Source: Sphingomonadaceae bacterium
Lineage (GTDB): Bacteria; Pseudomonadota; Alphaproteobacteria; Sphingomonadales; Sphingomonadaceae
Assembly: GCA_020630295.1 (NCBI GenBank)
Contig: JAHDBR010000015.1
Coordinates: 1-47,686 of the forward strand
DNA length: 47,686 nucleotides
Direction of reading: 5' to 3'
Made by a program: the position numbers and the translations under genes. Of this stretch, positions 19,463-28,548 are shown piece after piece (position 1 is the first letter of the stretch; every line of letters starts with the position of its first letter). Below the pieces are notes generated by a model. That model worked only from the letters and a program-made list of their open reading frames with translations, had not been told where the DNA came from and ran no database searches.

Positions 19463-20587
19463 TCAGCCGCCAGCCAGCGCCTCGACAATGCGGGCAACCG
19501 ATTTTCCGTCCCCGAACGGATTGTGTGCTTTCGACATTGCCGAATAAGCAGCTTCATTATCAAGCAGATGGTTGCATTCGCGCACGATCACATCTGCATC
19601 TGTCCCGACCAGCTTGGCGGTGCCTGCCTCGACGCCTTCGGGGCGCTCGGTCGTTTCGCGCATCACCAGCACGGGTTTACCCAAAGCGGGCGCCTCTTCC
19701 TGAACACCGCCGCTATCAGTTAACATCAGCGTGCAGATATCCAGCAAACGGGCGAAATGTGGATAGTCCAGCGGCTCGATCAACGCGACATTCTCAAGCC
19801 CGTCCAATTCGGCATTCATGACTTTGCGAACATTCGGGTTGAGATGGACGGGGAAGATCATCGCCACATCATCGCGCGCTGCAATGCGCCGTATCGCTTC
19901 CGCGATCGCTTCCATCCCGCCGCCAAAGTTTTCGCGGCGGTGGCTGGTCACACCAATGATTCGTTTGCCAGTGAAACGCTGCTCCAGATCCGCCAGATCG
20001 CCTGCCAAATCGGGTTTTTTCGCGATTTCGCCGGTAATCCAGTGAAGCGCATCAATCACGGTATTGCCTGTGACGTGGATACTGGCCGGATCGATGGCTT
20101 CACGCCGCAGCGCGTTTGCCGCAGTTTCGGTTGGCGCAAAATGAAGCGCGGCAAAACTGCCCACAATCTTGCGATTTACCTCTTCAGGCCAGGGATGATG
20201 GATATTGCCGCTGCGCAAGCCGGCTTCGACGTGAGCCACAGGGATCTTGCGGTAATAGGCAGCAAGCGCGCCGGACATGGCCGTAGCGGTGTCGCCTTGG
20301 ACAATCACCCAATCAGGCTTTTCCTCGTCCAGAACCCTGCCAATGCCGGTCAGCAAATTCGCCGTCAGAGCATCCAGCGTTTGATCGGGCTGCATCAGGT
20401 CAAGATCATGATGCGGGACAATGCCTGCAATTTCGAGAACCTGATCCAGCATACCGCGATGTTGCCCGGACACACAGACCCGCGAATCGAAACGATCATC
20501 CGCATCCAGCGCATGGACCAGCGGAAAGAATTTGATAGCTTCGGGACGGGTCCCGAAAACGGAAAGGATCTTGATCGGCTTGCTCAT
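19463..20587 (-). CDS. wecB: UDP-N-acetylglucosamine 2-epimerase (non-hydrolysing)
   Basis: ILSVFGTRPEAIKFFPLVHAL, VHLNPNVRK, LTDSGGVQEEAPALGKPVLVMRETTERPEGVEAGTAKLVG. Confidence 0.96.
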   Translation of the reverse strand: MSKPIKILSVFGTRPEAIKFFPLVHALDADDRFDSRVCVSGQHRGMLDQVLEIAGIVPHHDLDLMQPDQTLDALTANLLTGIGRVLDEEKPDWVIVQGDTATAMSGALAAYYRKIPVAHVEAGLRSGNIHHPWPEEVNRKIVGSFAALHFAPTETAANALRREAIDPASIHVTGNTVIDALHWITGEIAKKPDLAGDLADLEQRFTGKRIIGVTSHRRENFGGGMEAIAEAIRRIAARDDVAMIFPVHLNPNVRKVMNAELDGLENVALIEPLDYPHFARLLDICTLMLTDSGGVQEEAPALGKPVLVMRETTERPEGVEAGTAKLVGTDADVIVRECNHLLDNEAAYSAMSKAHNPFGDGKSVARIVEALAGG

Positions 20588-20621
20588 AGAGAGCGCCTTA
20601 GCCGAATAAGGTTAATGGAGC

Positions 20622-21194
20622 CTATTCGCCTGACGGATTTGGCAAAGGTGCCGCATCAGAGTTCGCAGCCTCGTCAGGCAATTCTGCAGCACGTTCGCGC
20701 TCCAGCCGGTCCAGATATTCGCGTTCGATCACTTCAACACGTGCTTGTTCGGCAGCCGCCTCGGCATCAATTGACGAAAGACGTTCTGCCCGTGCCGCTG
20801 CAATCAGTTCCGCAAAACGGATGCCGGAGCTTTCGCCCTTTTCACCATAAGCAGCCTTGATCATTTCCTGTGTGCAGCCGGTCATTCCGCCCGCACCGGT
20901 TGGCGAACACGACATGGTGCCAAATGCGCCTACGGTTTCAAAACTCTCAACCCGCTGTGCCCAGGCGACATTCTCACCGCTTTCGCTGGTGCGCAGGTTT
21001 TCCGGGATGCGGTAACGCTCGCTTTCAGCCTTCCGGGCGCACACATTGATCATGTCATCGGTTGATTGCGGACATTCGTCATCGCCGTATATGATGACCA
21101 TATTCACGCTTTCGCCGTCTTGATCCTGAGCAGAGGCAGGTGCGGCCAGCATCGATGCTGAGGCAAACAGTGTAGCGGCAAGAATATGTTTCAT
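20622..21194 (-). CDS. Hypothetical secreted/periplasmic protein
   Basis: ATG at 21194 with signal peptide (MKHILAATLFASASMLAAPASAQDQDG). Two Cys pairs; charged Glu/Arg/Ala-rich C-terminus. Confidence 0.75.
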   Translation of the reverse strand: MKHILAATLFASASMLAAPASAQDQDGESVNMVIIYGDDECPQSTDDMINVCARKAESERYRIPENLRTSESGENVAWAQRVESFETVGAFGTMSCSPTGAGGMTGCTQEMIKAAYGEKGESSGIRFAELIAAARAERLSSIDAEAAAEQARVEVIEREYLDRLERERAAELPDEAANSDAAPLPNPSGE

Positions 21195-21267
21195 CGGTCG
21201 TTTCCGGTTGTCAGGGTTTTGAATGCATAATTTAGCACCGCAGGCGGTGAATGTCATATGAAGCGCC

Positions 21268-21789
21268 TCAGACGCGCTCGGCCAGCTTGATCGCCACGCG
21301 GCATCCCAAGCGGATTGCACCGGACAAAAGCGGATAGGCCGGCGCTTTCTCCGCGCCGGATGCCAAAGCGGTGTCGCGGTGTTCACGTTCTTCTTCGCGG
21401 AACTGTTCGATCATGCCCGCCAATTCGGGATCGCTACCGCTTTCCTCTAACGCATCGAGTTGATCGGAATAATGCTTGTCGATTTCTGTCTCGACCGCAG
21501 CGGTACACGCCATCGCCGCCTCGGGGCCGAGCAACGCAGTTCCTGCGCCAAGCGCATAACCTGCGGCTGACCAGAAAGGCTGTAACACAGTCGGTCGGAC
21601 GCCGCGGCGCGCCATCAGCGCGTTAAATTTTTCGTGATGCACGTCTTCTTGCGCCGCCATCGCGGTAATCTCCGCCGACAGCGGGTGACGGTCCCCCATC
21701 ACTGCCAATTGCCCGGCATAGATGCGCGTGGCGCCAAATTCACCGGCCTGATCGACCCGGATCATACGTTCTGTATCAATATCGCTCAT
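21268..21789 (-). CDS. coq7: Demethoxyubiquinone hydroxylase family protein
   Basis: MIRVDQAGEFGATRIYAGQLAVMGDRHPL...MAAQEDVHHEKFNALM...EFREEEREHRDTAL-type di-iron ligands. Confidence 0.95.
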   Translation of the reverse strand: MSDIDTERMIRVDQAGEFGATRIYAGQLAVMGDRHPLSAEITAMAAQEDVHHEKFNALMARRGVRPTVLQPFWSAAGYALGAGTALLGPEAAMACTAAVETEIDKHYSDQLDALEESGSDPELAGMIEQFREEEREHRDTALASGAEKAPAYPLLSGAIRLGCRVAIKLAERV

Positions 21790-21798
21790 GCCCGCTCC

Positions 21799-22275
21799 TT
21801 AGCGTGATGTGCGCTGCGCCAGCAATGCCAAGATCGCCAGACCGCCAGCCGTAGAGATGAGAAAATTCCATCCTGCCAGACTAACGCCCAAGAAGTCCCA
21901 TGGTGCCCGATCACAACGGACCATTGGCGCATTCATGATCGCATCAAGCGCATTACCGCCATCTGCGCCCGCAGTAATTGCGCAATCGGTGATGCCCTGC
22001 CACCATCCATATTCGACCCCGGCGTGAAACCCGCCTATCAGACCCGATGCGATCACCGCCAAGGCTGCAAGCGCGATCCAGCCGCGCTTTCCGGGCAGGA
22101 AGTAGGACAAAAGCGCAAATCCGATAGCCGCGAAATGCGGCCAGCGTTGCCACCAGCACATTTCGCACGGGTAAAGACCGAAACCATATTCGGAAATATA
22201 TGCTCCGCCCACCAAAAGGGCCGGAATTGCGAGGGCTAGCTGCTGCGCCAGCCTAAGCCGCGGACTACCTGTCAT
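21799..22275 (-). CDS. dsbB: Disulfide bond formation protein B
   Basis: Four TM segments with LYPCEMCWWQRWPH (CxxC) and second Cys pair (ITDCAITAG..MVRCDRAPWDFLG). Confidence 0.9.
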   Translation of the reverse strand: MTGSPRLRLAQQLALAIPALLVGGAYISEYGFGLYPCEMCWWQRWPHFAAIGFALLSYFLPGKRGWIALAALAVIASGLIGGFHAGVEYGWWQGITDCAITAGADGGNALDAIMNAPMVRCDRAPWDFLGVSLAGWNFLISTAGGLAILALLAQRTSR

Positions 22276-22286
22276 TTCCGCCCCGT

Positions 22287-23624
22287 TCAGTTACGCGAAG
22301 CCACGGAGCTTGGCGTAGTGCGCCGCAAAGTATCCAGCGCGTAATGGAGCTGGAAGTCCTCTACCCCTTGCGCCTTCAGCTCCTCTGCCGTCAGTTTGAA
22401 GCGGGGATCATCGCGCACGTCATTCTCCAGATCCTCGTCCTCAAGCTCGATCTCGTTGATCAAATGACCGCGAAGATCGGATTCGCGGAGTTGAAACTTC
22501 GCGCGTTTCTCCAGATCAGGATCAGACAATTGCGGAACCGCAATATCGGGCGCGATGCCGCCTTCCTGAACCGATTTTCCAGCGGGCGTGTAATAGCGTG
22601 CGGTTGTCAGCTTGAGCGCACTATCCCGGGTCAAAGGCAGCAAAGTCTGCACGCTTCCCTTGCCAAAGCTGCGCTGGCCCATAATTACGGCACGGCGGTG
22701 ATCCTGCAGCGCACCCGCAACAATTTCCGAAGCCGAAGCAGAGCCGGCATCAATCAGTACGATCATCGGCAGATCATCGGCAATCTGTCCGCGAAACGCC
22801 GATTCTGCGTCGTAATAGATAGTTTCGCCCTGCGCACGGCCGCGCTGTGATACGATCCGGCCCTTGTCCAAGAACAGATCGGACAGAGCCACCGCTTCGT
22901 CCAGCTGGCCGCCGGGATTGGAGCGCAAATCAAGCACCAGGCCCTTCATCCGGCCGGTGGCTTCACGCGAAAGCGTCCGCCAGGCATTCAAAACATCCTC
23001 GCCGACATCGGTGGAGAATTCATTCACGCTGATGACACCGATATTGCCGGCTTCCAGCTTATGCGTAACAGGCTCCAGCTCGATAACGCCGCGGGTGACG
23101 GTGACATCAAATGGCTCGTCACGGCCGGCACGGAAGATAGTCAGCCGGATTGAGGTACCTGCCGGACCGCGCATCTGATTCACGGCTTCGTCCAGATCAC
23201 CGCCGTAAATCAATTTTCCGTCGAGGTGCGTGATGTAATCGCCAGCTTTCACACCTGCTTCTTCCGCAGGGCTGCCGCGGAACGGCGAGATAATTTTCAC
23301 CGCGCCATCATCCATGATGACGGACAGGCCGAGGCCTGAATAATTTCCGTCAATCATTGTGTTGATACGCTGGAAATCGGACCCGTCGAGATAGCCGGAA
23401 TGCGGATCGAGCGATGACAGCATCCCGTCAATCGCGCCGCGGATCAGCTTTTCATCATCTACATCTTCAACATAGTTGGCTTTAATCTGCTGATAGGTAG
23501 CAAAAAGCTTCGAAAATTCGGGGCCTGCACGCCCGTCTACTTGCGCCATACCGGCGGTCGTGACCGGAACAAGGGCAACTGCCGTAACCAAAGCAGCGGA
23601 GCGAGCGAGTGCGGCAAATTTCAT
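22287..23624 (-). CDS. ctpA: S41 family C-terminal processing peptidase
   Basis: GAIDGMLSSLDPHSGYL; PDZ domain; GLVLDLRSNPGGQLDEAV; VLIDAGSASASEIVAGALQDHRRAVIMGQRSFGKGSVQT. Confidence 0.95.
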   Translation of the reverse strand: MKFAALARSAALVTAVALVPVTTAGMAQVDGRAGPEFSKLFATYQQIKANYVEDVDDEKLIRGAIDGMLSSLDPHSGYLDGSDFQRINTMIDGNYSGLGLSVIMDDGAVKIISPFRGSPAEEAGVKAGDYITHLDGKLIYGGDLDEAVNQMRGPAGTSIRLTIFRAGRDEPFDVTVTRGVIELEPVTHKLEAGNIGVISVNEFSTDVGEDVLNAWRTLSREATGRMKGLVLDLRSNPGGQLDEAVALSDLFLDKGRIVSQRGRAQGETIYYDAESAFRGQIADDLPMIVLIDAGSASASEIVAGALQDHRRAVIMGQRSFGKGSVQTLLPLTRDSALKLTTARYYTPAGKSVQEGGIAPDIAVPQLSDPDLEKRAKFQLRESDLRGHLINEIELEDEDLENDVRDDPRFKLTAEELKAQGVEDFQLHYALDTLRRTTPSSVASRN

Positions 23625-23744
23625 CTTGGTACCTTTCGATTCACCAGGAGACTATCGCGCATTGGCTGTGAACGCCAGATGAGGATTGCGCCATCGTCCC
23701 GCGGTGGGTCGAGTCGCGATAGGCAAGTTACTGGATTAGATGGC

Positions 23745-24962
23745 CTATCGCAGATACTGGAGCGGATTGACCGGCGTTCCGTTCCGCCGAAGTTCCAATG
23801 TTACCAAAGGACGATCTGCGCCTGCTACACCCAAGGGGGAGCCAGCCACAAGTTCGTCACCGACCGCTACATCTGTGCGGGCTAAACCGGTGACGAGGCT
23901 GGTCCAGCCGCCATCATGCTCAAGAATAACGATCCGGTCATATCCGCGATACGGGCCGGAAAATGCCACCCGGCCTTCTGCCGGAGCGATCACCTGAGCG
24001 CCGCCGCGGGGGGACAATGTCAGCCCGGTGCTGCGCACACCCACTGCATCCACATCTCCGAACCCGGCAATCGTTCTACCTGTGACAGGCAACTGGAAAC
24101 CGGATGCGGGACCGGTGGAAGACGGGGTCGGCGACGGCGCCGTGTCTGCCAGTGCTTCTTGCGGTTGACGCGGGCGCATCACAGGTCCGGAAAGGGCGGC
24201 CAGTTCCGTCCGCAAACTGCCGGCCTCGTCCAGCCGTTCGACCAATGTGTCCAGATCGCGCGCTTCCTCTGCCAAAGCCAGCGCCCGTTCGTTTTCCCGA
24301 TCAGCTTCGCCGCCTGCTTGCCGCGATTCCAGCCGTTGCCGCGTTTCAATCGCTGCCAAGCGGGTGCGCCGATCATCCAGCGCATCTTCGCTGGACTTTA
24401 GAACCGCAAGCGCTTGGCTGGCCTCTTGCTCCAATGCACGCCCGCGATCTATCTCTGCACGCAAAGCTGCGGTTCGGGCGCGCACTTGCGGAATGGTGCT
24501 TTCCAGCATCGCGCGCAGATACACTGTTTCGCGTAGGCTGCCGGGCCGGAGGGCAGACAGTGCCAGCGGGCGGCGGGCAAAATTTTGCAAGGCGCCAGTG
24601 AGGCGGACCAGAGGTTCGCGCCGTTCGGCCAGGGTCCGCTGCAATTTCTGCCGCTGCCCGTCAATCAACGCGATGCGTGCTTCTGCAGCGGCAATCCCTG
24701 CTTCGGCCTGCTGAATGCGCGCGGCGAGTGCTGCAGCTTCACGTGCAGTTTTTTCGGCAGCTTCGGTGGCGAGACGTGCTTCAGCCTCAAGTTTCTTCCC
24801 CCGCGCTTCGGCCTCGCGCGCATCGGCCAATGCCTGATTTAGCGAGGTCCGGACTGCCGCAGGATCATCAATCACGGCAGCGCGCTGAGCAACTGCACCA
24901 ACGCTCAGGATCGCGGTAATGACCAGCACACTACCTGCAATATGATTGCGCCCCGCGGTCAT
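23745..24962 (-). CDS. EnvC-like murein hydrolase activator (coiled coil + M23/LytM domain)
   Basis: Long Ala/Glu/Arg coiled-coil after a signal peptide; C-terminal GAQVIAPAEGRVAFSGPYRGYDRIVILEHDGGWTSLVTGL. Confidence 0.9.
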   Translation of the reverse strand: MTAGRNHIAGSVLVITAILSVGAVAQRAAVIDDPAAVRTSLNQALADAREAEARGKKLEAEARLATEAAEKTAREAAALAARIQQAEAGIAAAEARIALIDGQRQKLQRTLAERREPLVRLTGALQNFARRPLALSALRPGSLRETVYLRAMLESTIPQVRARTAALRAEIDRGRALEQEASQALAVLKSSEDALDDRRTRLAAIETRQRLESRQAGGEADRENERALALAEEARDLDTLVERLDEAGSLRTELAALSGPVMRPRQPQEALADTAPSPTPSSTGPASGFQLPVTGRTIAGFGDVDAVGVRSTGLTLSPRGGAQVIAPAEGRVAFSGPYRGYDRIVILEHDGGWTSLVTGLARTDVAVGDELVAGSPLGVAGADRPLVTLELRRNGTPVNPLQYLR

Positions 24963-25384
24963 TGTCCGGCCCGGTGATACGGATGGCCAGCCAGAATCGC
25001 CGTGGCGCGGTAAAGCTGCTCCATCAACATTGCCCGCGCCAAAAGATGCGGCCAGGTCGCGTTTCCAAAAGCTAGAAGCATGTCCGCTTCCTCACGCTCT
25101 TGCGGTGAATGCCCGTCGGCAGCGCCAAGTACGAAGCGCGCTTCGCGTATTCCGTCATCCCGCCATCGCCCGATCAGGGACGCGAAATCTTCCGAGCCAA
25201 GCTGCTTGCCTCGCTCATCCAAAAGCACCGTTCTGCAGGGTGTCTGCGGTTCTGGTATACGGCCGCCGGTTTCAGGAAGTTCGGTCAGTTTTACCGGCCA
25301 GCCAATTCTCTTTTCGTAACGCGCAACCAGTTCGGCCTCGGGCGAGCGGGCAATTTTTCCGCGTGCGATCACATGCAATTGCAT
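24959..25384 (-). CDS. rlmH: 23S rRNA (pseudouridine1915-N3)-methyltransferase
   Basis: MQLHVIARGKIARSPEAELVARYEKRI, LLDERGKQLGSEDFA, FVLGAADGHS, RAMLMEQLYRATAILAGHPYHR. ATGA overlap with the envC-like gene. Confidence 0.96.
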   Translation of the reverse strand: MQLHVIARGKIARSPEAELVARYEKRIGWPVKLTELPETGGRIPEPQTPCRTVLLDERGKQLGSEDFASLIGRWRDDGIREARFVLGAADGHSPQEREEADMLLAFGNATWPHLLARAMLMEQLYRATAILAGHPYHRAGQ

Positions 25385-25425
25385 AGTGAAATAGCCCTCG
25401 ATCAGTTACCCGTTACAACGTCTGC

Positions 25426-25854
25426 TTACGCGGACCCGGCGGCTACCGGCGGGGCATCACCAAACGCCCACATTCGTTCGAGATTGTAGAAACTACGCAC
25501 TTCGGGGCGGAACAGATGTACCACCACGTCGCCGCCATCAATCAATACCCAATCGGCTGCGGGCAAGCCTTCTAACCGGACCGGACCAAAGCCGCCGCGC
25601 TTCAATTCTTCGGCGAGCTTTTGGGCCATGGAGGCAACCTGCCGCGTAGAGCGGCCCGATGCGATGACCATGTGGTCCGCAATGCTCGATTTGCCTTCCA
25701 GCGGAATAGCGACAATTTCTTGCGCCTGATCGTCATCCAGTTGCTTCATGACGAGCGCGAGCGGCGTGCCAGGTTCCACTTTGACATCAGTCATAGCGGA
25801 AGCTTCGGCAGGAGATTGGGCCTGATCGGCCGGGGTGTTTGACGCCGGTGACAT
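25426..25854 (-). CDS. rsfS: Ribosome silencing factor
   Basis: Start trimmed to ATG 25854 (exact start uncertain). DDDQAQEIVAIPLEGKSSIADHMVIASGRSTRQVASMAQKLAEELK...DWVLIDGGDVVVHLFRPEVRSFYNLERMW. Confidence 0.93.
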   Translation of the reverse strand: MSPASNTPADQAQSPAEASAMTDVKVEPGTPLALVMKQLDDDQAQEIVAIPLEGKSSIADHMVIASGRSTRQVASMAQKLAEELKRGGFGPVRLEGLPAADWVLIDGGDVVVHLFRPEVRSFYNLERMWAFGDAPPVAAGSA

Positions 25855-25911
25855 AGGCGGTGTGGTTACTCCAGTTAGGATGAACAGGCGCTGTGCGGTG
25901 CGCATAACCGA

Positions 25912-26574
25912 TCATTGGTCATGCCCGCTGTGAATTGCAGCCTGGTCTGGTTTAATAAGTCGGTGGGTCACATGGTCGCGCAAATTTCGAGTTTGCATTG
26001 CATTTGCCCAATCGGGATTGTCGCGGCGGATAGCTGTCGCGGATCGCGGATCAGGGTCAAAACGTAATGTCACCAGGGTTGGCGCGCTCCATCGGCCCGA
26101 GCTTCGAAAACTCTCGGCTGAAACACGATTGTTCCTGAGCCAAGCCATTGCCGGGCTTGCAATAGCCTCCCCCTCATAGCCGGGCCGGGCGATGACCGCA
26201 ATCGGCATTGTCCGCGCAATGGTGCGCCAGCTGCGCCAAAGGTGGAACTGGGCCAGATTGTCCGACCCCATCAACCATACAAATTCGCGCTTGGGATAAC
26301 GCCTGCTAATTGTTCGAAGCGTGTCGACCGTATAGCGCGTACCGATCTGTTGCTCGATCGCAGTCACTTTGATCGGAGCGCGGCGGGCCTGGCGGACGGC
26401 GGACGCCACCCTTGCTTCAACCGGCGCCATTCCCGCTTTGGATTTTAACGGATTGCCGGGGGAAACCAGCCACCAAATCTCGTCCAGACCCAGAGCTTCG
26501 ATTGCGAAAAGTGACACCTTTCGGTGACCGCCATGCGCCGGATTGAAGCTGCCGCCAAGCAATCCTGTGCGCAT
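25912..26574 (-). CDS. nadD: Nicotinate-nucleotide adenylyltransferase
   Basis: Start trimmed to ATG 26574: MRTGLLGGSFNPAHGGHRKVSLFAIEALGLDEIWWLVSPGNPLK; MGSDNLAQFHLW. Confidence 0.93.
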   Translation of the reverse strand: MRTGLLGGSFNPAHGGHRKVSLFAIEALGLDEIWWLVSPGNPLKSKAGMAPVEARVASAVRQARRAPIKVTAIEQQIGTRYTVDTLRTISRRYPKREFVWLMGSDNLAQFHLWRSWRTIARTMPIAVIARPGYEGEAIASPAMAWLRNNRVSAESFRSSGRWSAPTLVTLRFDPDPRSATAIRRDNPDWANAMQTRNLRDHVTHRLIKPDQAAIHSGHDQ

Positions 26575-26754
26575 CAGCAGGAGCCGCTTTGCGAGTGTTT
26601 TGGGGCCTGTCCCGGTCTGGGAAATTTCAATCTCATACCTTACCAAATAGCAGTGAAATCGGCGTATGTAAGGCATTTCAAGTCGATTGTGAGGCACATT
26701 CCATACGCCAGGATCGATAATTCAATCGCAGACGCGCACGAAAATGTTACAGTT

Positions 26755-26766
26755 TGAAACGTTTCA
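26755..26766. promoter_or_regulatory. Perfect 12-bp palindrome TGAAACGTTTCA, LacI/Cra-family operator-like
   Basis: Read directly; lies in the intergenic/leader region between nadD (-) and the M23 peptidase (+). Confidence 0.45.
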
Positions 26767-26870
26767 CCGCAGGAGTCCGTCATTTCGGCTCCCGTAAAGG
26801 TAAACCGATTCGACCCAGACCACATCACGTGCTAGCCGCCCTCATCGATAAAGAATCGTATGGGGTCGCT

Positions 26871-28040
26871 TTGAGTAATCACGCATCTTCTGATGGATGG
26901 AACAGCCGTTTGGCTAACTGGTTCCCGGACCGCGAATTTTTTATGCGGTCGCAAGGGCAAGTCCGCTTCATCAAAGTATCGAGCCGAATTCAGAAAATCG
27001 GTGCAGCTGCCGTTCTGGCAGCTTTGGTGGTTTGGGCGCTTTCTATGGCTGTCATGGCATGGTCTCAATACCGCGCCGAAGCTGACCGCGCATCTTTGCT
27101 GGAACGCGAAGCCAAAGTCGCCACCGCTGAAGACCGTGTTGCTGAATATGCCGATGATCTGGATGAAGTGACTTCGGATCTTGCCAAGCGGCAGACCTTT
27201 ATTGAGTCAGTTGTCGATAGTTTGCCTGCTGATGCGAAAGAGGGCGAAACGGTATCAGATTCGACCAGCGAAGCCTCTGAAACGGTTTCCAAAGTAAGCG
27301 CGCTCATCCCTGAAGCTGCCGCCCTCGCCGAATTGGAAGCCCGGCAGATTGTTTTTGTAGAGCGTCTGACGCGTTACGCAGACCGGCGCGCTGAACGTGC
27401 CTCCATCGCGATCCGCAAGTTGGGCCTGAACCCGCAGGCAATGCTGAACTCTGGCGATACTGACGCTATGGGCGGCCCGCTGGAACAGCTTGCGACCGCC
27501 GCGAATGGCGAAATTGATCCGCGTTTTGAGCGTCTGGGCCTCAGCATTACCCGCATGGCCGCACTTGAGCGCGGGCTGGACAGTATCCCGCAAGTCGCGC
27601 CCGCGCACGTAGAAATGGTTTCGTCCAGCTATGGCTATCGCCGCGATCCTTTCACTGGCGCAGGAGCGATGCATAACGGCCTCGATTTCCGCGGGCCGCA
27701 TGGCGCACCGATCTATGCTGCCGCGAAAGGCACAATCACATTCGCGGGTCGCAAATCGGGTTACGGCAAAACTATCGAGATTTCACACGGCAACGGCATG
27801 ATGACGCGCTATGCGCATATGTCACGTTATGCCGGTACACTTGGCCAAGAAGTTGGCGCGGGCGATGTAATCGGCGCGATCGGCAGTACCGGCCGTTCCA
27901 CCGGACCGCATTTGCACTTTGAAGTGCGCATCAATGACCGGCCGGTAAACCCTCGCCCATTTTTGGAGAAAGCCCCCCATGTTCTCAAAGAAGCCCGAGC
28001 AGGCACCCGTAATACGGCAAAACCGCAGAGCGTCAGATAA
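26871..28040 (+). CDS. M23 family metallopeptidase (membrane-anchored), upstream partner of bactofilin
   Basis: ORF 26754..28040; start uncertain (TTG 26871 or ATG 26943 plausible). WFPDREFFMRSQGQVRFIKVSSR, TM, coiled coil, then SSYGYRRDPFTGAGAMHNGLDFRGPHGAPIYAAAKGTI...GRSTGPHLHFEVRIND. Confidence 0.88.
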   Translation: MSNHASSDGWNSRLANWFPDREFFMRSQGQVRFIKVSSRIQKIGAAAVLAALVVWALSMAVMAWSQYRAEADRASLLEREAKVATAEDRVAEYADDLDEVTSDLAKRQTFIESVVDSLPADAKEGETVSDSTSEASETVSKVSALIPEAAALAELEARQIVFVERLTRYADRRAERASIAIRKLGLNPQAMLNSGDTDAMGGPLEQLATAANGEIDPRFERLGLSITRMAALERGLDSIPQVAPAHVEMVSSSYGYRRDPFTGAGAMHNGLDFRGPHGAPIYAAAKGTITFAGRKSGYGKTIEISHGNGMMTRYAHMSRYAGTLGQEVGAGDVIGAIGSTGRSTGPHLHFEVRINDRPVNPRPFLEKAPHVLKEARAGTRNTAKPQSVR

Positions 28041-28452
28041 GTCGATGGGCGGCAATTCTACATTCTCGGTGATTGGTTCCGATGTCACTATTAAAGGTGA
28101 TGTTTCTGCATCAACCGAATTGCACGTCGACGGCCGGATCGAAGGCGACATTGAATGCGCTTCGCTGGTCCAAGGCGAAGACAGCGTAATCATGGGCGGT
28201 ATAACTGCTGAATCAGCACGCATGGCCGGCACGGTGACCGGATCTATTGCAGCCCGCGATCTGGTAATTCTACGCTCTGCGAAAATCGAAGGCGATGTGC
28301 ATTATGATGCACTGACTATTGAACAGGGCGCAGTTGTAGAGGGCCGGTTTGCACCGCGTGGGAATACCGCCACAGCCGCTCCGTCGCTCGGATCGAAAGA
28401 TGCCGCCAAAAATGCTGGTGATGACGAGCCGAAGCTGACAATTGCCAATTAA
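27979..28452 (+). CDS. Bactofilin family polymer-forming cytoskeletal protein
   Basis: FSVIGSDVTIKGDVSASTELHVDGRIEGDIECASLVQGEDSVIMGGITAESARMAGTVTGSIAARDLVIL; MFSKKPE N-terminus. Confidence 0.92.
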   Translation: MFSKKPEQAPVIRQNRRASDKSMGGNSTFSVIGSDVTIKGDVSASTELHVDGRIEGDIECASLVQGEDSVIMGGITAESARMAGTVTGSIAARDLVILRSAKIEGDVHYDALTIEQGAVVEGRFAPRGNTATAAPSLGSKDAAKNAGDDEPKLTIAN

Positions 28453-28548
28453 TTTCGGCTGACGCTGAGGCGATCAGGCGAACTTACTACAAATCAGTGA
28501 TGCTCTTCGGGCGGCCAGGGTCGACCGACCCTATTCGTCTGCGTGCAA

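Noticed and set aside
19757-20860. 367-aa plus-strand ORF antisense to wecB (with 19057..19821 antisense to wecC)
   Set aside because: Shadow ORFs of well-supported, conserved genes on the other strand; composition (His/Arg/Gln-rich) and lack of any recognisable motif fit GC-rich antisense frames.
22344-22850. 168-aa plus-strand ORF opposite ctpA
   Set aside because: Antisense to a strongly conserved S41 peptidase; no motif of its own.
23745-28452. envC-rlmH-rsfS-nadD cluster as a possible novel system
   Set aside because: This is a well-known conserved alphaproteobacterial gene order; only the bactofilin overlap and palindrome were kept.
28487-28520. AGGGTC-GACC-GACCCT hairpin between bactofilin and fadD
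   Set aside because: Perfect 6-bp stem between convergent genes but no U tract on either strand; too weak to call a terminator.
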